Origin: Torymus aiolomorphi
Taxonomy: Eukaryota > Arthropoda > Insecta > Hymenoptera > Torymidae
Direction of reading: 5' to 3'
DNA length: 64,000 nucleotides
Assembly: GCA_036365515.1 (NCBI GenBank)
Contig: CM070873.1
Span: 221,893,376 to 221,957,375 of the forward strand
Shown: piece by piece, positions 21,601 to 32,217 of the stretch
Numbering within the stretch: the stretch's first letter is position 1
Layout of the letters: each line of letters begins with the position of its first letter
The notes under the pieces: generated by a model
Told to the model about the DNA's origin: nothing
The model's input: only the letters and a program-made list of their open reading frames with translations
Databases searched by the model: none
Made by a program: the position numbers and the translations under genes

Positions 21601-22232
21601 AAGACGCAAATAACAAATAAATACATAGTTATGTGTACCTGTATATTACATACACACAAAGACAAATACCTTTACATTGACTCTAATATCATTGACTATA
21701 TATAAGCATTAGGCGTGAAAAATTTGTTTGTGTGTTATCTCATTAGTGATCGCTATCCCAGGGAAAAAGTACCGAATCTCACAAATACGTCTAGCTAGGC
21801 ATTACCGTCCTCTATCACGACAACAAAAATTGTGCAAAAAAAACATGGGGTTTTCGAGAAAAAGGCACTTCCCTAAAAAATGAATTTTTCAGTAAAAAGT
21901 GCATAGCTCGTGGATTTTTTATTTTTTTTGAAAATGACATTAAGGCCGTTAAAGAGGGCTCAAAACTGAGTGAAATTGTGTGTTACACGTTTAAAAGCTC
22001 GAAAAACTGCTGAAACAATAGCAGTCTGAAAATCACATTGAAAATTTTTTTTCTCAATGAAAGAATTTTCTCGGAATTTTTCGGCATCGCTGAACGCATG
22101 AAATTTTGATGAAACAAAAAAATAAAAAAACACGTGTAAAATATTTTTTCGAGTAGAACATAAATATTTTTATTTCAACATAATAGGTGAAATAGGCATA
22201 CGCGGGCTGTCTGATTTGAGATGGATTCGGCC
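18691..22232. mobile_element. TTAA-site DNA transposon (Sola/Kolobok-type), nested in the Polinton
   Basis: It starts GGCCGAATCCATCTCAAATC, ends with the reverse complement, and is flanked by TTAA at 18687-18690 and 22233-22236. The left arm of the Polinton shows the empty site with one TTAA. Terminal inverted repeats are about 595 bp (18691-19285 and 21640-22232) and nearly identical. One transposase-like gene lies between them. The TTAA duplication fits Sola3, Kolobok or piggyBac; the protein does not look like piggyBac. Confidence 0.85.
19468..21613 (+). pseudogene. transposase of the nested TTAA element, two frameshifts
   Basis: The first ORF (560 aa, 19468-21150) opens with a Cys-containing N-terminal region (CADFLDKHK...YLCQDCYNRAL), and a Cys cluster CLCIYCVNYDLFL...CSEPSDLC...CKLCPG lies near 20450-20620. 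The catalytic-type core is LQIDFAENWAVIHNKAVQ and IFTAVSYQ...VISDDRKHD. The frame changes near 21100 in an A-run and continues with SDGAASYFKNRF and WLFSATGHGKGAVDGVGG, a signature of this transposase type. A second frame change near 21465 leads to a basic tail (MKKRYKNKKSKRRK) ending at 21613. Acidic residues in IDFAENW and SDGAAS are candidate catalytic positions. Exact superfamily is uncertain. Confidence 0.75.
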
Positions 22233-22236
22233 TTAA

Positions 22237-22740
22237 CTTAAATTTTAAATTTTCAAAGTTATTTGCTAAATTGTAATACTTTTTAATTAAGATGTTCACT
22301 AGTTTCTAAATATATTTTTATAGTAAAATTGAAAGATTAATTTGAAACTTTTTATACTCGTAGATTAAGATGTATTCTACTATGTATTACTTTTAAGCTT
22401 TTTTAAATAAATATGAAAAAGCTTTTTTAATAAATATGAAATAATCTTACATATCTTTTTTATTTTCCCTTAACGTTTCCACATCCCAATGCCCTCTATG
22501 AAATATTTATTCTTATAATAGAAAATTTTCCTTAAAAACTAACTTGTTTAAATATTTTAAAGTTTCTTTTGAATTTAAAAATAGTCATTTAATATTGTTA
22601 ATATAAATTTCATTGAATTGCTCATCATTAACTTTTTAAAATTTCTATGAACTTATAAAATATCTTTGTAGAATCTTATACAATATAAAATATACTGATT
22701 GAATATACTAAGATAAAATATACTTATAAAATATAAGACT
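22237..22740. other. AT-rich spacer of right arm
   Basis: Continuation of the Polinton arm after the nested element, matching 8031-8520 inverted. No gene. Confidence 0.6.
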
Positions 22741-23890
22741 ACTTATAATTAACAAATAACACTATATGAATATTATAAAAATATTCTATATTCACTTACA
22801 ACATAACATCACATGAGGGCCCCATGCCCCTGCAACATGACATACGTATGCATTTTATCGATGGAGTAAATGTTCAATGCGCCCTCTACAACCGGGCTGG
22901 CGCGGAATATAAGACTACTTATAATTAACAAATTTAAACACTATATGAATATTATAAAAATATTCTATATTCACTTACAACATAACATCACATGAGGGCC
23001 CCATGCCCCTGCAACATGACATACGTACACATTTTATCGATGGAGTAAATGTTCAATGCGCCCTCTACAACCGGGCTGGCGCGGAATATAAGACTACTTA
23101 TAATTAACAAATTTAAACACTATATGAATATTATAAAAATATTCTATATTCACTTACAACATAACATCACATGAGGGCCCCATGCCCCCTGCAACATGAC
23201 ATACGTACACATTTTATCGATGGAGTAAATGTTCAATGCGCCCTCTACCGGGCCTCTCGCATGGTGACTTTGCACCCTACCTTACCGACGGACGGTAAGT
23301 AGTGCTCGGTGGGTAAGTGGCGCGGGAGCCGCTCTGGCGCGGTAGCCGCGCTGGCGCGGAATATAAAACTACTTATAATTAACAAATAACACTATATGAA
23401 TATTATAAAAATATTCTATATTCACTTACAACATAACATCACATGAGGGCCCCATGCCCCCTGCAACATGACATACGTACACATTTTATCGATGGAGTAA
23501 ATGTTCAATGCGCCCTCTACCGGGCCTCTCGCATGGTGACTTTGCACCCTACCTTACCGACGGACGGTAAGTAGTGCTCGGTGGGTAAGTGGCGCGGGAG
23601 CCGCTCTGGCGCGGTAGCCGCGCTAACACTATATGAATATTATAAAAATATTCTATATTCACTTACAACATAACATCACATGAGGGCCCCATGCCCCCTG
23701 CAACATGACATACGTACGCATTTTATCGATGGAGTAAATGTTCAATGCGCCCTCTACCGGGCCTCTCGCATGGTGACTTTGCACCCTACCTTACCGACGG
23801 ACGGTAAGTAGTGCTCGGTGGGTAAGTGGCGCGGGAGCCGCTCTGGCGCGGTAGCCGCGCTGGCGCGGTAGCCGCGCTGCCCCTACTACT
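22740..23890. repeat. GC-rich tandem repeats at right tip (5 units)
   Basis: Inverted counterpart of 6832-8030: two short and three long units, each with GGGCCCCATGCCCC and, in the long ones, CTTACCGACGGACGGTAAG. One long unit has lost part of its AT-rich tail near 23620. The tip ends CGCGCTGCCCCTACTACT. Confidence 0.85.
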
Positions 23891-23896
23891 ATCATT
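23891..23896. repeat. Polinton target-site duplication, right (ATCATT)
   Basis: Second copy of the 6-bp duplication, followed by the interrupted protease upstream sequence (AATAGAATTAAAAATTAAAA), which matches 52050-52110 in reverse complement. Confidence 0.9.
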
Positions 23897-24470
23897 AATA
23901 GAATTAAAAATTAAAATTAAAATAAACACAAGTGTTGGAGTCAACTATTTCTGTCATGCTATTATTAGCTTGCTATGGAAAGCCGCGCGCGACGGTACAC
24001 GTGTTACGACGTGCGCACGACACGAAAATTTCAGTAGTCTATGTATTGTACAATTTTCAGTGATCGTGTCGTGCGCACATCGCAACATGTGTAACGTGGC
24101 GCACGGCCTTCAACAGCATTTATCGTAACAATCACGAAAAATTCTATTTAGCAATAAAGGACTGGAATTTTCCAAAAAACTTCCTAGAGCATTTAAAAAT
24201 ATAATAGTTCCAATCAAATCGCAAAATTCAAAAATTCGTTACACAACTTTTGCATTTGAAAATACAGGTTCAAAGCAGCGAAAAAAATTGTTTTAAAATT
24301 CGCTATTTGGTTCAATAACAATCTCTATTATTCCGCTATGGTTTATAATATTCCTAATACTCCAAAATATATTATGTAAAAATTTCTGAAAGAAATAGAT
24401 GATCTGAACTAAGTTCTGGCGAATTGAACAGAAAATTACATTAAATTTTTTTTTTTCACAAAAAAAAAAA
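23897..24470. other. upstream region of protease copy 1 (reverse orientation), with a small MITE
   Basis: Reverse complement of the region before the protease at 52173. It includes a GC-richer foldback MITE at about 23975-24115 with inverted ends GCCGCGCGCGACGGTACACG / CGTGGCGCACGGCCTTCAA, seen again at 38899-39035 and 51920-52027. The ORF at 23826-24128 runs across this MITE and is not a gene. Confidence 0.7.
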
Positions 24471-24760
24471 CAGTTTATTGGGATTTTTAATAAAACTAAT
24501 AAAACAGGCTATAATACAAATGTAGTATATCGTATAGACTGTAAAGATTCGAAGCAACATATGTGGGACAAACTAGTCGTAGGCTAGATATTAGAGTTAA
24601 GGAACATACCAAAAAATGTGAAAACCAGGACGATAATAACGCGTAATATACACATGTTTTATATAAATTCGCAAAGAAAATTTTTTAATAAGATGACTGA
24701 CACTATGAAACTGAATGATGATTACAAAGCGTTTATTCACAGAAATAAAATTTAATTATA
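24470..24760 (+). pseudogene. Penelope-type GIY-YIG endonuclease fragment (copy 1, internally deleted)
   Basis: Plus-strand remnant of the same C-terminal GIY-YIG segment found on the minus strand at 38178-38600 and 51191-51600. About 130 bp in the middle is missing (after AACGCGTAATATACACATG), and the frame is broken before the end, where a TKLNDDYKAFIHRNKI-like tail is still visible. Confidence 0.65.
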
Positions 24761-24787
24761 CCTCTCTAAATTTATGGAACAGAAGTG

Positions 24788-26238
24788 GGTGCGAGCAATT
24801 TGTATTAGGAGTGCAGAAATATATAGTTATGTATTCGTATAGAGGTGTGTGGTTATGTATACTTACAAGGAGATGATCAGGGGTGCGCGTCCTGGATTTG
24901 GCTAAAACTGCAGGAGGTACACCCAGTAGACAGTGATTTACATGGAATGTGCCTTTTCAGTTTTAAAATGCTAGAATCCCATTGGACAATTCCAATGTAA
25001 GGTTAATGGTTACACCCGAATTGGCTAATGGGATTGTAGGATTTTGAAGCTGAGGGGGCACGTTCCACGCGAATCAATGTCCACTGGGTGTACTTCTTTA
25101 TGACAAATAATGAGACACGTGTATCGGTGTTTTTGTGAATGGGCTTTTTTCCGATTCTCAAGCTATTTTATGTCTAAAATGAACAATTTTCGATAAAAAT
25201 AGGAATAGCTTTTCGAATATTTCGGTCATATAAATAGGCTAAACAGTTTATAAAAGGAGGCAAAAAAAGCTTTAATTTAAGCTGTGTTTCATTAAAAAAT
25301 GTCGATTTTTAAAAAAGTTATAGGCTATTAAAAATAAACTAAAACGATAGCTTAAAATACCACCCGTTAAGGGGGTTCTCCTCGGGCACTACAGTTTGTG
25401 GCTCAGCGAGAGCACAAACTATACCATGGGCGTCGTTCTGTCTCTCTCGCTCTCGTGCACGTCGTCTGCTATTTGTGTTTATAATCATTAATATCTTTTT
25501 AAAAAGATCGGATTGACACATATTTGATAAACTTAATAGAAAGAGCCGAATTTCATCTTTCTTAAGCTATGTTTTTCTTTTTGAAGTCCAGTTTTTTTGA
25601 TGAGTAATACTAGTACTTTCTGTCACAGTTGATATAGCACTCATTTACTCTCATGTAAAAATAACCATTTTCAAGAATTTTTTTCTCAAAAATTTGTTCC
25701 GCAATGTATGTAAACAAACATATGGTATCATTTCTGTGACTTTGAAGAATATTTGTATGTTTTTTTCAGAAGCTTTTTCAGTTTTTGCAATATGAAGAGA
25801 ACTACCTTAAATGCTTGAAAAAAATGAGAAATTTTTAGTGATTGTCTTAGTCTATTTTTATTAGCCTATAACTTTTTTTAAAATCGACATTTTTTAATGA
25901 AATACAGCTTAAATTAAAGCTTTTTTTGCCTTGTTTTATAAACTTTTTAGCCCATTTATATGACCGAAATATTCAAAAATCTATTACCCATTTTTATCAA
26001 AAAATGTTCATTTTAGACATAAAATAGCTTGAGTCTCGAAAAAAGGGCCCATTCACAACAACCCCGAGACACGTATCTCATTATTTGTCAAAAATAAGTA
26101 CCTCCTATAGTTTTAGGCAAATCCAGGACCCGCACCCATGATCATTTCCTTGTTAGTGTGCAGTTATACTTATTCTAGCGAAATGTAAAATTTGAGCCAT
26201 TGTACCCCCACTTCCATGTACTCCTAATACTCACACAG
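24788..26238. mobile_element. large foldback element, copy 1, with two nested MITEs
   Basis: Outer inverted ends GTATTAGGAGT.../...ACTCCTAATAC, then an inner pair GATCAGGGGTGCGCGTCCTG / AGGACCCGCACCCATGATCA, then a long AT-rich pair around TTTATGTCTAAAATGAAC. A small foldback of about 185 bp (24910-25095) begins TACACCCAGTAGACAG and ends CCACTGGGTGTA. Copies 2 and 3 of the element are at 37133-38150 and 50149-51160. No coding capacity. Confidence 0.75.
25371..25806. mobile_element. TTAA MITE, 436 bp, inside foldback copy 1
   Basis: Flanked by TTAA at 25367-25370 and 25807-25810. The ends GGGGGTTCTCCTC and GAAGAGAACTACC are imperfect inverted repeats. Copies 2 and 3 of the host sequence (37563 and 50577 regions) lack it and keep a single TTAA, apart from a substitution in copy 3. 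Confidence 0.8.
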
Positions 26239-26412
26239 TGTATACACGCTCGACTACGTGTTTGACTTAGGCCCCACCTCTGTCGCTGTTTATTGGTTCT
26301 CACACCTTTTCTGACTAATACATTCAAAAACGTTGTCTATATAAAGCAAAGATTGATTAATATTGTTCTCTTTGACTGGTAGTAGTCAGACTGCTTCCCT
26401 ACTGAAAATATT

Positions 26413-26674
26413 GACGTGATTAATCACATGATTAATTACATGTCAAATCACGTGTTTTATAATATTATAAATCATATGATTAAACACGTGTTTTATCACG
26501 TGTTTAATCACATGATAAATATCATTATTAATTCGAATCGATTTGATAAATGATTTAAGATGTGATGTGGCACGTGATATAACTCGTGATAAAACACGCG
26601 AAAAAACACGTGGTAAAACACGTGATAAAACATATGGTAAAACACGTGATATCATATTTTTTATAAAATATTTT
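26413..26674. repeat. CACGTG/CATATG-rich palindromic tract, left arm
   Basis: Runs of AATCACGTGTTTTATAATAT, AATCATATGATTAAACACGT and AACACGTGATAAAACATATG: nearly every 10-20 bases carries a CACGTG-like or CATATG palindrome. Counterparts at 35935-36047 and 49868-49977. Confidence 0.75.
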
Positions 26675-27691
26675 TACACCACTCTAACCTGAAAATCATA
26701 ACTTTAATATGATTATTCGGCTCTCGTGGTGTAAAATGCGGTACGACACTGGTGCGTAAGGTGATTTTTACCGCATTCGACTTTTCGCTCTCGCTTCGCT
26801 CGTGCGAAAAATATCTCCTGCGGTAAATAATCACCTTCCACACCCGTATCGTAATGTACTATTTCTTACTCGCACACCCGAAAGTACGTACTTTCGGCCC
26901 GCATCTCCGGGCCGAAAGAGAAACTTTCGCATCCTATTTTAGACCAACCGTGCGTTCTGATTGGCTGCCGAAATTTCCTGACCCGTGGCGCTTCAGCGCC
27001 CGCGCGCATGTCCGAGGAAAGATGTTTGTGCGGTGTGAAGGTTAGACACGTACGAAATAAACAGAGAAAAGTGCGCGGGTGACGAGAAAAAAGTTAGTTG
27101 AAATAAAAAGTGGTTTTGTTTGATCGTGGTTATTGTTTTTTCCTCTTGTTTTCTACACGCACTTTCGAGTCGTGTAGAAACAATTAAGTAAACGTATGGA
27201 TGGGAGCGTCCGAGGAAAATTTGTTTGTGCGGTGTGAAGGTTAGACATGTACGAAATAGACAGAGGAAAGTGCACGTGTGATGAGAAAAAAGAGTTAGTT
27301 GAAATAAAAAGTGGTGTTGTCTTTTTTTAATGAATGTGTTTCTGATGCCCGCCCCGACCAGCAAAACCTCGGCTTCGCCTCGGTCTTGCAAATGTCGCGC
27401 AGGCATCAGACCATCTGTACAATAGCGAAAGTAGGAGACGCCCAAAAAACCAGCTCTCTACGCCGGGCCGAAAGAAAAAACAGTCGGTAATATCGACCGA
27501 GCTACCCAAAGCGGCCGACAGAGGCACTACTATCGAGCGAGCCGAGTAAGAAAAATAGTATACAATACTTGAACCGGAAATTGGATGCCCTCGCCGTGCG
27601 CGGTATTCGGTGGTGCTCGGCTTCGCCTCGGGCGTCATACCACGCACGGCCCGGAAATCCAATTTCCGGCCCACGTATCGTAATATACTAT
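26675..27691. mobile_element. CpG-rich insertion in left palindrome arm
   Basis: The right arm (about 35920) gives the uninterrupted sequence, so about 1 kb was inserted here. It is GC- and CpG-rich. A unit of about 105 bp (GTCCGAGGAAAG...AAATAAAAAGTGG) is repeated at 27008 and 27209. The phrases CGTATCGTAATGTACTAT (26843) and CGTATCGTAATATACTAT (27675) lie near the ends as direct repeats. Overlapping ORFs on both strands show no recognisable protein. Class unknown. Confidence 0.6.
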
Positions 27692-29436
27692 ATTCAATAT
27701 CTAATTATTGTTTCATTATATAGTTTATTGGACTTCCAGTTTTTTTATTATCAAATCACTGCTAAAAAAATCAGCTGCAAAAACAGCTACAAAATCAGCT
27801 ACGATTTTGACCCCATATCGCTGATGATTTCGCCAGCTTATTTCGCAGCTGACGTTACGATTCTAATTTTTTAAATACATTGCTGAAAATATCAACTAGA
27901 TATATAAATGCGTTCATTTAATACGTTCTTTAACAATGGCACATTTATTTTAATAATATATAATTGTAATAATACAATTTTAATTATAATAGGTTAAAAA
28001 ATTAAGACAATGATAATTTTATTAGGAAAAAACTTGAAAATTAGAAAGTATTTATAAATACTTATAAAAGTAATCATACATTATATCATATAAATATATG
28101 TATTAACAGTATATTGTATTTATACTGGTACTGTATTTATCAGGTACGGTACTTACAATTTTCTCGACGATAATAAACGGCAGAAAACAGAAAGACGATC
28201 TCGATGTTTAATTAGTTTCGGGTTTGCGCTACTCGACGCCGACCAGCGATATCAAAATCACGTGAGGCCGACATCGAGCGTGTCCTCGAGTACTCAATGG
28301 TAACCACCTTGGTAAGAGTCGGCAACGACCGTGGAATAGGATTTGCGTACCCAAGGTCCCTAGCACATACATATACACTACACTAGCGTGTTGACATGAA
28401 CGATGCCTGAATTAAAATTACCCAAATTGTCCGTTTCAATTTGATATGTATGGTTTGCAAATGATATAAACAAGTGCTACTTAATTATTATCAGATACCT
28501 CTGAATTATGAGAAATAATTTTAAATTTATTGCTAAATGGGGTTCCTCTTTTGCTGTAACTTATATAACAATAACTTGTGCTTTTATAATATAGATACTT
28601 GCAAATCATAAATATTAAATTAAAAAAAATCAGAATCACTTGTTACGCCTGAAGGCACACACATGTCAATAGTCTTTAATATATGTGAAGTTATTTAATA
28701 AATATATGTGAATTGGCAATAAATATAAATGCTTTCTATGGTCTTGTACTAAATCAACTGATATTCAATCTTTTTTGTCAAGAAAAATAAGCTAAAATGC
28801 AATTAATGTAGCTTAGTTTTTATATGCTTATGACACGAGGGATAATGTGAAAGAGTATTGACATTTTGTAGGGCTTTACTACTGATGATACTGATGCTAC
28901 TACATCTTTATTATACTGATAGTTCTAGTAAAAATTGATTAGTATAAGCATACAAATTATGAGGTAGGAAATTGAAAAAATTGAACATCGGGCAAACTGT
29001 ATTGCATATGCTAGTTTATTCCAGCCTAACACCAGGCTGGAATAAACTAGCGTATCCAATATAGTTCGTCTAATGTCGAATTTTTTCAATTTCCTTTATC
29101 ATACTTATACGAACAATTCAAAACACACCGTACAAATTATGAGGAATTTTATAAACTCTAATTAAATGTTCTTATTATGACTAAATAATTTTCCATCAAT
29201 CATTCCAAATTAAAATATGTCAAGTTGAAATTCACTATAACAAAATACTAGGCTAGGCAAGAAAATTTTTATAGTAATGGTTCATCTATTTTTCGTTAAA
29301 CATAAATGTGGTATTAAATGGATAGCACAGCAGCGATAGTGTTGTCTAGATCTTAAGTCATATGAAATGTCATATGAAATGGCAGTGCTCTTCCATACTG
29401 CTAACAAAAACAGATTGAATATTAGTTGATTCATTA

Positions 29437-29821
29437 CACGGAGCAAAATTTATTTGTAAATTTCAACTTTTTATAAGAAAATTTATTACTTTTATAGTAG
29501 CGCTGGGACATACTCAACATGTGGAATATATCCTGTTTTAAATATTAATTTTTATTATTTTTGTAGCAAATTTTACAATTTGAAATAGTAATATTTTTAT
29601 GACTGCTGCAAAAATAACAAAAATGACTATTTCAGATAATAAAATTTGCTACAAATATAATAAAAATTATGATTTAAAAAATAAAATTTTCTATGAAAAT
29701 TATAAAAATTACTATTTAAAACAGTAAAAATCTTACATGTCGAGTGTGTCCCAGCACTACTATAAAAATAATAAATTTTCTTATAAAAAGAGTAAAGTTT
29801 ACAAATAAAATTTTCTCCGTG
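29437..29821. mobile_element. mariner-like MITE, 385 bp, left arm
   Basis: TA-flanked, starts CACGGAGCAAAATTTATTTG and ends ATAAAATTTTCTCCGTG. It is a near-complete inverted repeat of AT-rich sequence. The same element sits at 33620-34004 in the mirror position, so it predates the inversion. TA duplication and the short CACGGAG ends suggest a Tc1/mariner-mobilised MITE. Confidence 0.7.
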
Positions 29822-31219
29822 TACAAGAAAATAAAAAGCATATATTATTATGGCCAATTCACATATAGTTGTAAAATAACTTCACATATTAAAGATTATT
29901 GACATGTGTGTGCCTAAGTTACTTTTATATAACTTACAACGAAAGAAAAAAATCCATACATTATTGCTAAATGCTAATCGATCATTAGAATATAGCTTAG
30001 AGTTTGTTCCCTAAATGCAGCAATAAATTTAAAACAATATTATATTTATGACATAGCCTTTTATAAAATTTAAGCTGTGAAGGTAAGCTACAAATTATGA
30101 AGTAGGAATTTGAAAAAATTGAACATCGGACAAACTGTATTGGATATGCTAGTTTATTCCAGCCTAACACCAGGCTGGGATAAACTAGCGTATTCTATAT
30201 AGTTCGTCTAATGTCCAATATTTTCAATTTCCTTAATCATACTTATACGAACAATTCAAAACACACCGTACAAATTATGAGGAATTTTATAAACTCTAAT
30301 TAAATGTTCTTATTACAACTAAATAATTTTCCATCAATCATTCCCAATGGAAATATGTCAAGTTGAAATTCACTATAATAAGATAGGCTAGGCAAGAAAA
30401 CTTTTATAGTAATGATCTTTTTATGTAAGATCTAAAATCATATGAACTGTCAGTGTTCTTTCATACTGCTACCTGCGACATAACAACAATATAAATTGAA
30501 TATTAGTTGTGCGTGTCTTGACCTGTAAATAGTCATTCTGTTTTTTCTTTTTTTTAAAAGTTAAAGTTATAGTTATGCTTTGCAAGTATTCTACATATAG
30601 AATATTACAAATTATTGCTATATAACTTTCATTGTTAGATAAAACCCATATGTTACTACTAAATGCTACTTCCTCATTAAAATATAGCTTACAGCTTGTA
30701 CTCTAACAAACAATATTATATTTATTACATAGCCTTTTACAAACTGTAAACTGTATTTCAATGATCAGGTATGAAAAAAAAATGTTAAAATAGCATTTAG
30801 CAAGACGGCATGTAAGATGGTTTGCTCTTCCACTGTAAGGTATATAATAATAACTTATACTTTTATATGTGGAAAACTGGCAATCCATAAACATTAAATT
30901 ATACAAAGCAGAATAAAAAATTTCAATCTAACTCATGCACCTGTCAATACTCTTTAATATGTGAAGTTATTTTGTAAATATATGTCAACTGATAGTAATT
31001 ATAAATACTTTGTCAATAAAAAAAACATTCTATTTTTAACAATAAATCATTTGAAAAATACTTACTATACCAAGTGTCATCCTTGGAAATGCATACACAT
31101 ATAAGTCGATCAAGTCATCTTTAATAACGGAAGCCATTCAGTCAACCCTAGAAGAATAAACAGTGCTTGAAGTAACAATAGCAAACTATTAAATATTGGA
31201 ATGTTACTCACCAGTTGAG

Positions 31220-31362
31220 GAGACGGCAACAAACTTGCAAAAAGGACTTCTCTAGCATCAAGTACATCGTAGCAGGGATCAGGAAGAAGAATTTGCCACG
31301 ACTGGCAGAGAAGGAAGGAATAGCTTTCCCCAGGTAATGCACAGCTCCCTCGTAGCACAACT
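31220..31362 (-). other. exon-like segment near palindrome centre, left
   Basis: On the minus strand an acceptor TATGCTAG is followed by 138-142 bases ending at a donor CTG|GTGAGT. Two of the three frames are open (GAVHYLGKAI... or SCALPGESYSFLLCQSWQ). The mirror segment at 32063-32217 differs by a 3-base indel, so the frames are kept in both. I do not recognise the protein. It may be an internal exon of an unidentified gene caught in the inversion, or a non-coding exon. Confidence 0.35.
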
Positions 31363-31690
31363 AGCATAGGAAAATGAAGAAACATGAGACAGGCGCAAAC
31401 ATACATGAAAGTGTGAGTGCACTGATCTTACCTAGATGTAAACATGGGAAACATAACCACGAATATGATGGCTATACTCGACTGGCAACGTCAACATGAA
31501 ACTCGGCACATCCTCGGAGATGACAGCGTGTATATCAGCAGAAGGTCTTCCTCGACGTATAAGCAGTAACCAGTAATCACCACACTCTCACGTTCGAAAT
31601 TTCGTCGTCGTAACTTGTAACCCTTGAAGCGCGAGAGCACCGGTCAACACGACGTTCGATAACTGCCGCCGTTTGATAAACTAATACTTA

Positions 31691-31750
31691 TAGAGAGAGA
31701 GTCAGTGAGAGCCGTCAGCTGGCGACGGGCAGAGGAGAGAGTGGCGCCTA
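31691..31750. other. approximate centre of the large palindrome
   Basis: Sequences either side converge here (TCAACACGACGTTCGATAAC at about 31647 and ATCGAACGTCGTGTTGACC at about 31777). The short unpaired centre contains GAGAGAGAGTCAGTGAGAG. Confidence 0.6.
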
Positions 31751-32062
31751 AAGGGAGTGCACGTGCGCAGCAGTCATCGAACGTCGTGTTGACCGGTGCT
31801 CTCGCGCGCTTCAACGGTTACGACGACAAAAGTTCGAACATGAGAGTGTGGCGGTTGCTGCATCTACGTCGAGGAAGACCTTCTGCTGCTGTCCACGCTC
31901 TTATCTCCAAGGTCCTGCCAAATTTCGTGATGGCGTTGCCGGTCGAGAATAGCTGTCATATTCGTGGTTATGTTTCCCATGTTTACATCTAGGTGAGACC
32001 AGTGCACCCACACTTTCATGTATTTTTGCGTCTGTCTCATGTTTCTTCATTTTCCTATGCTA

Positions 32063-32217
32063 GTTGTGCTACAAGGGAGCTGTGCATTACCTGGGGAAAG
32101 CTATTTCTTCCTTATCTGCCAGTCGTGGCAAATTCTTCTTCCTGATCCCTGCTACAATGTACTTGATGCTAGAGAAGAAGTCCTTTTTGCAAGTTTGTTG
32201 TCGTTTCCTCAACTGGT
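32063..32217 (+). other. exon-like segment near palindrome centre, right
   Basis: Acceptor TTTCCTATGCTAG, then an open segment to the donor CTG|GTGAAT at about 32218. Another acceptor TTCTTCTAG ends near 32280. It lies in the same arrangement as the left copy. Product unknown. Confidence 0.35.

Larger units (their letters stand above)
6832..23890. mobile_element. Polinton/Maverick element with expanded terminal arms
   Basis: Both ends read 5'-AGTAGTAGGGGCAGCGCGG when viewed from outside, giving the AG terminus and 6-bp duplication typical of Polintons. Contents: protein-primed type-B DNA polymerase (frameshifted), RVE integrase fragment with chromodomain, a PPP1R15-like ORF, and two small genes duplicated in the arms. 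The genes for capsid proteins, maturation protease and packaging ATPase found in complete Polintons were not seen. Length is 17,059 bp, of which 3,542 bp (plus TTAA duplication) is a later nested transposon. It sits between the TATA box and the upstream region of a protease copy, so it also broke that promoter. Confidence 0.9.
16530..23890. repeat. Polinton right terminal inverted arm (with nested transposon)
   Basis: Reverse complement of 6832-10515, interrupted at 18691-22232 by the TTAA transposon. Its inner edge cuts into the integrase gene, so the arm has grown at the expense of central sequence. Confidence 0.85.
27692..31690. repeat. left arm of the large palindrome (centre ~31.7 kb)
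   Basis: Reverse complement of about 31750-35920, with scattered differences. Inside it a unit of about 1.1 kb occurs twice (around 28960-29250 and 30090-30390), each with the small hairpin TTTATTCCAGCCTAACACCA / GGCTGGAATAAACTAGC. A region near 28200-28400 is GC-richer. No convincing gene. Confidence 0.8.

Noticed and set aside
22054..22299. 81-codon minus-strand ORF
   Set aside because: Runs across the end of the TTAA transposon into the Polinton arm, so it is an insertion by-product.
6832..23890. the element as a complete virus or virophage genome
   Set aside because: No capsid, ATPase or maturation protease gene was found, and the integrase is truncated.
26993..27874. 150-, 115- and 101-codon ORFs in the CpG-rich insertion
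   Set aside because: Mutually overlapping and crossing insertion borders; no recognisable motif.
31705..31992. 95-codon ORF at the palindrome centre as a gene
   Set aside because: The mirror sequence in the left arm does not keep the frame.
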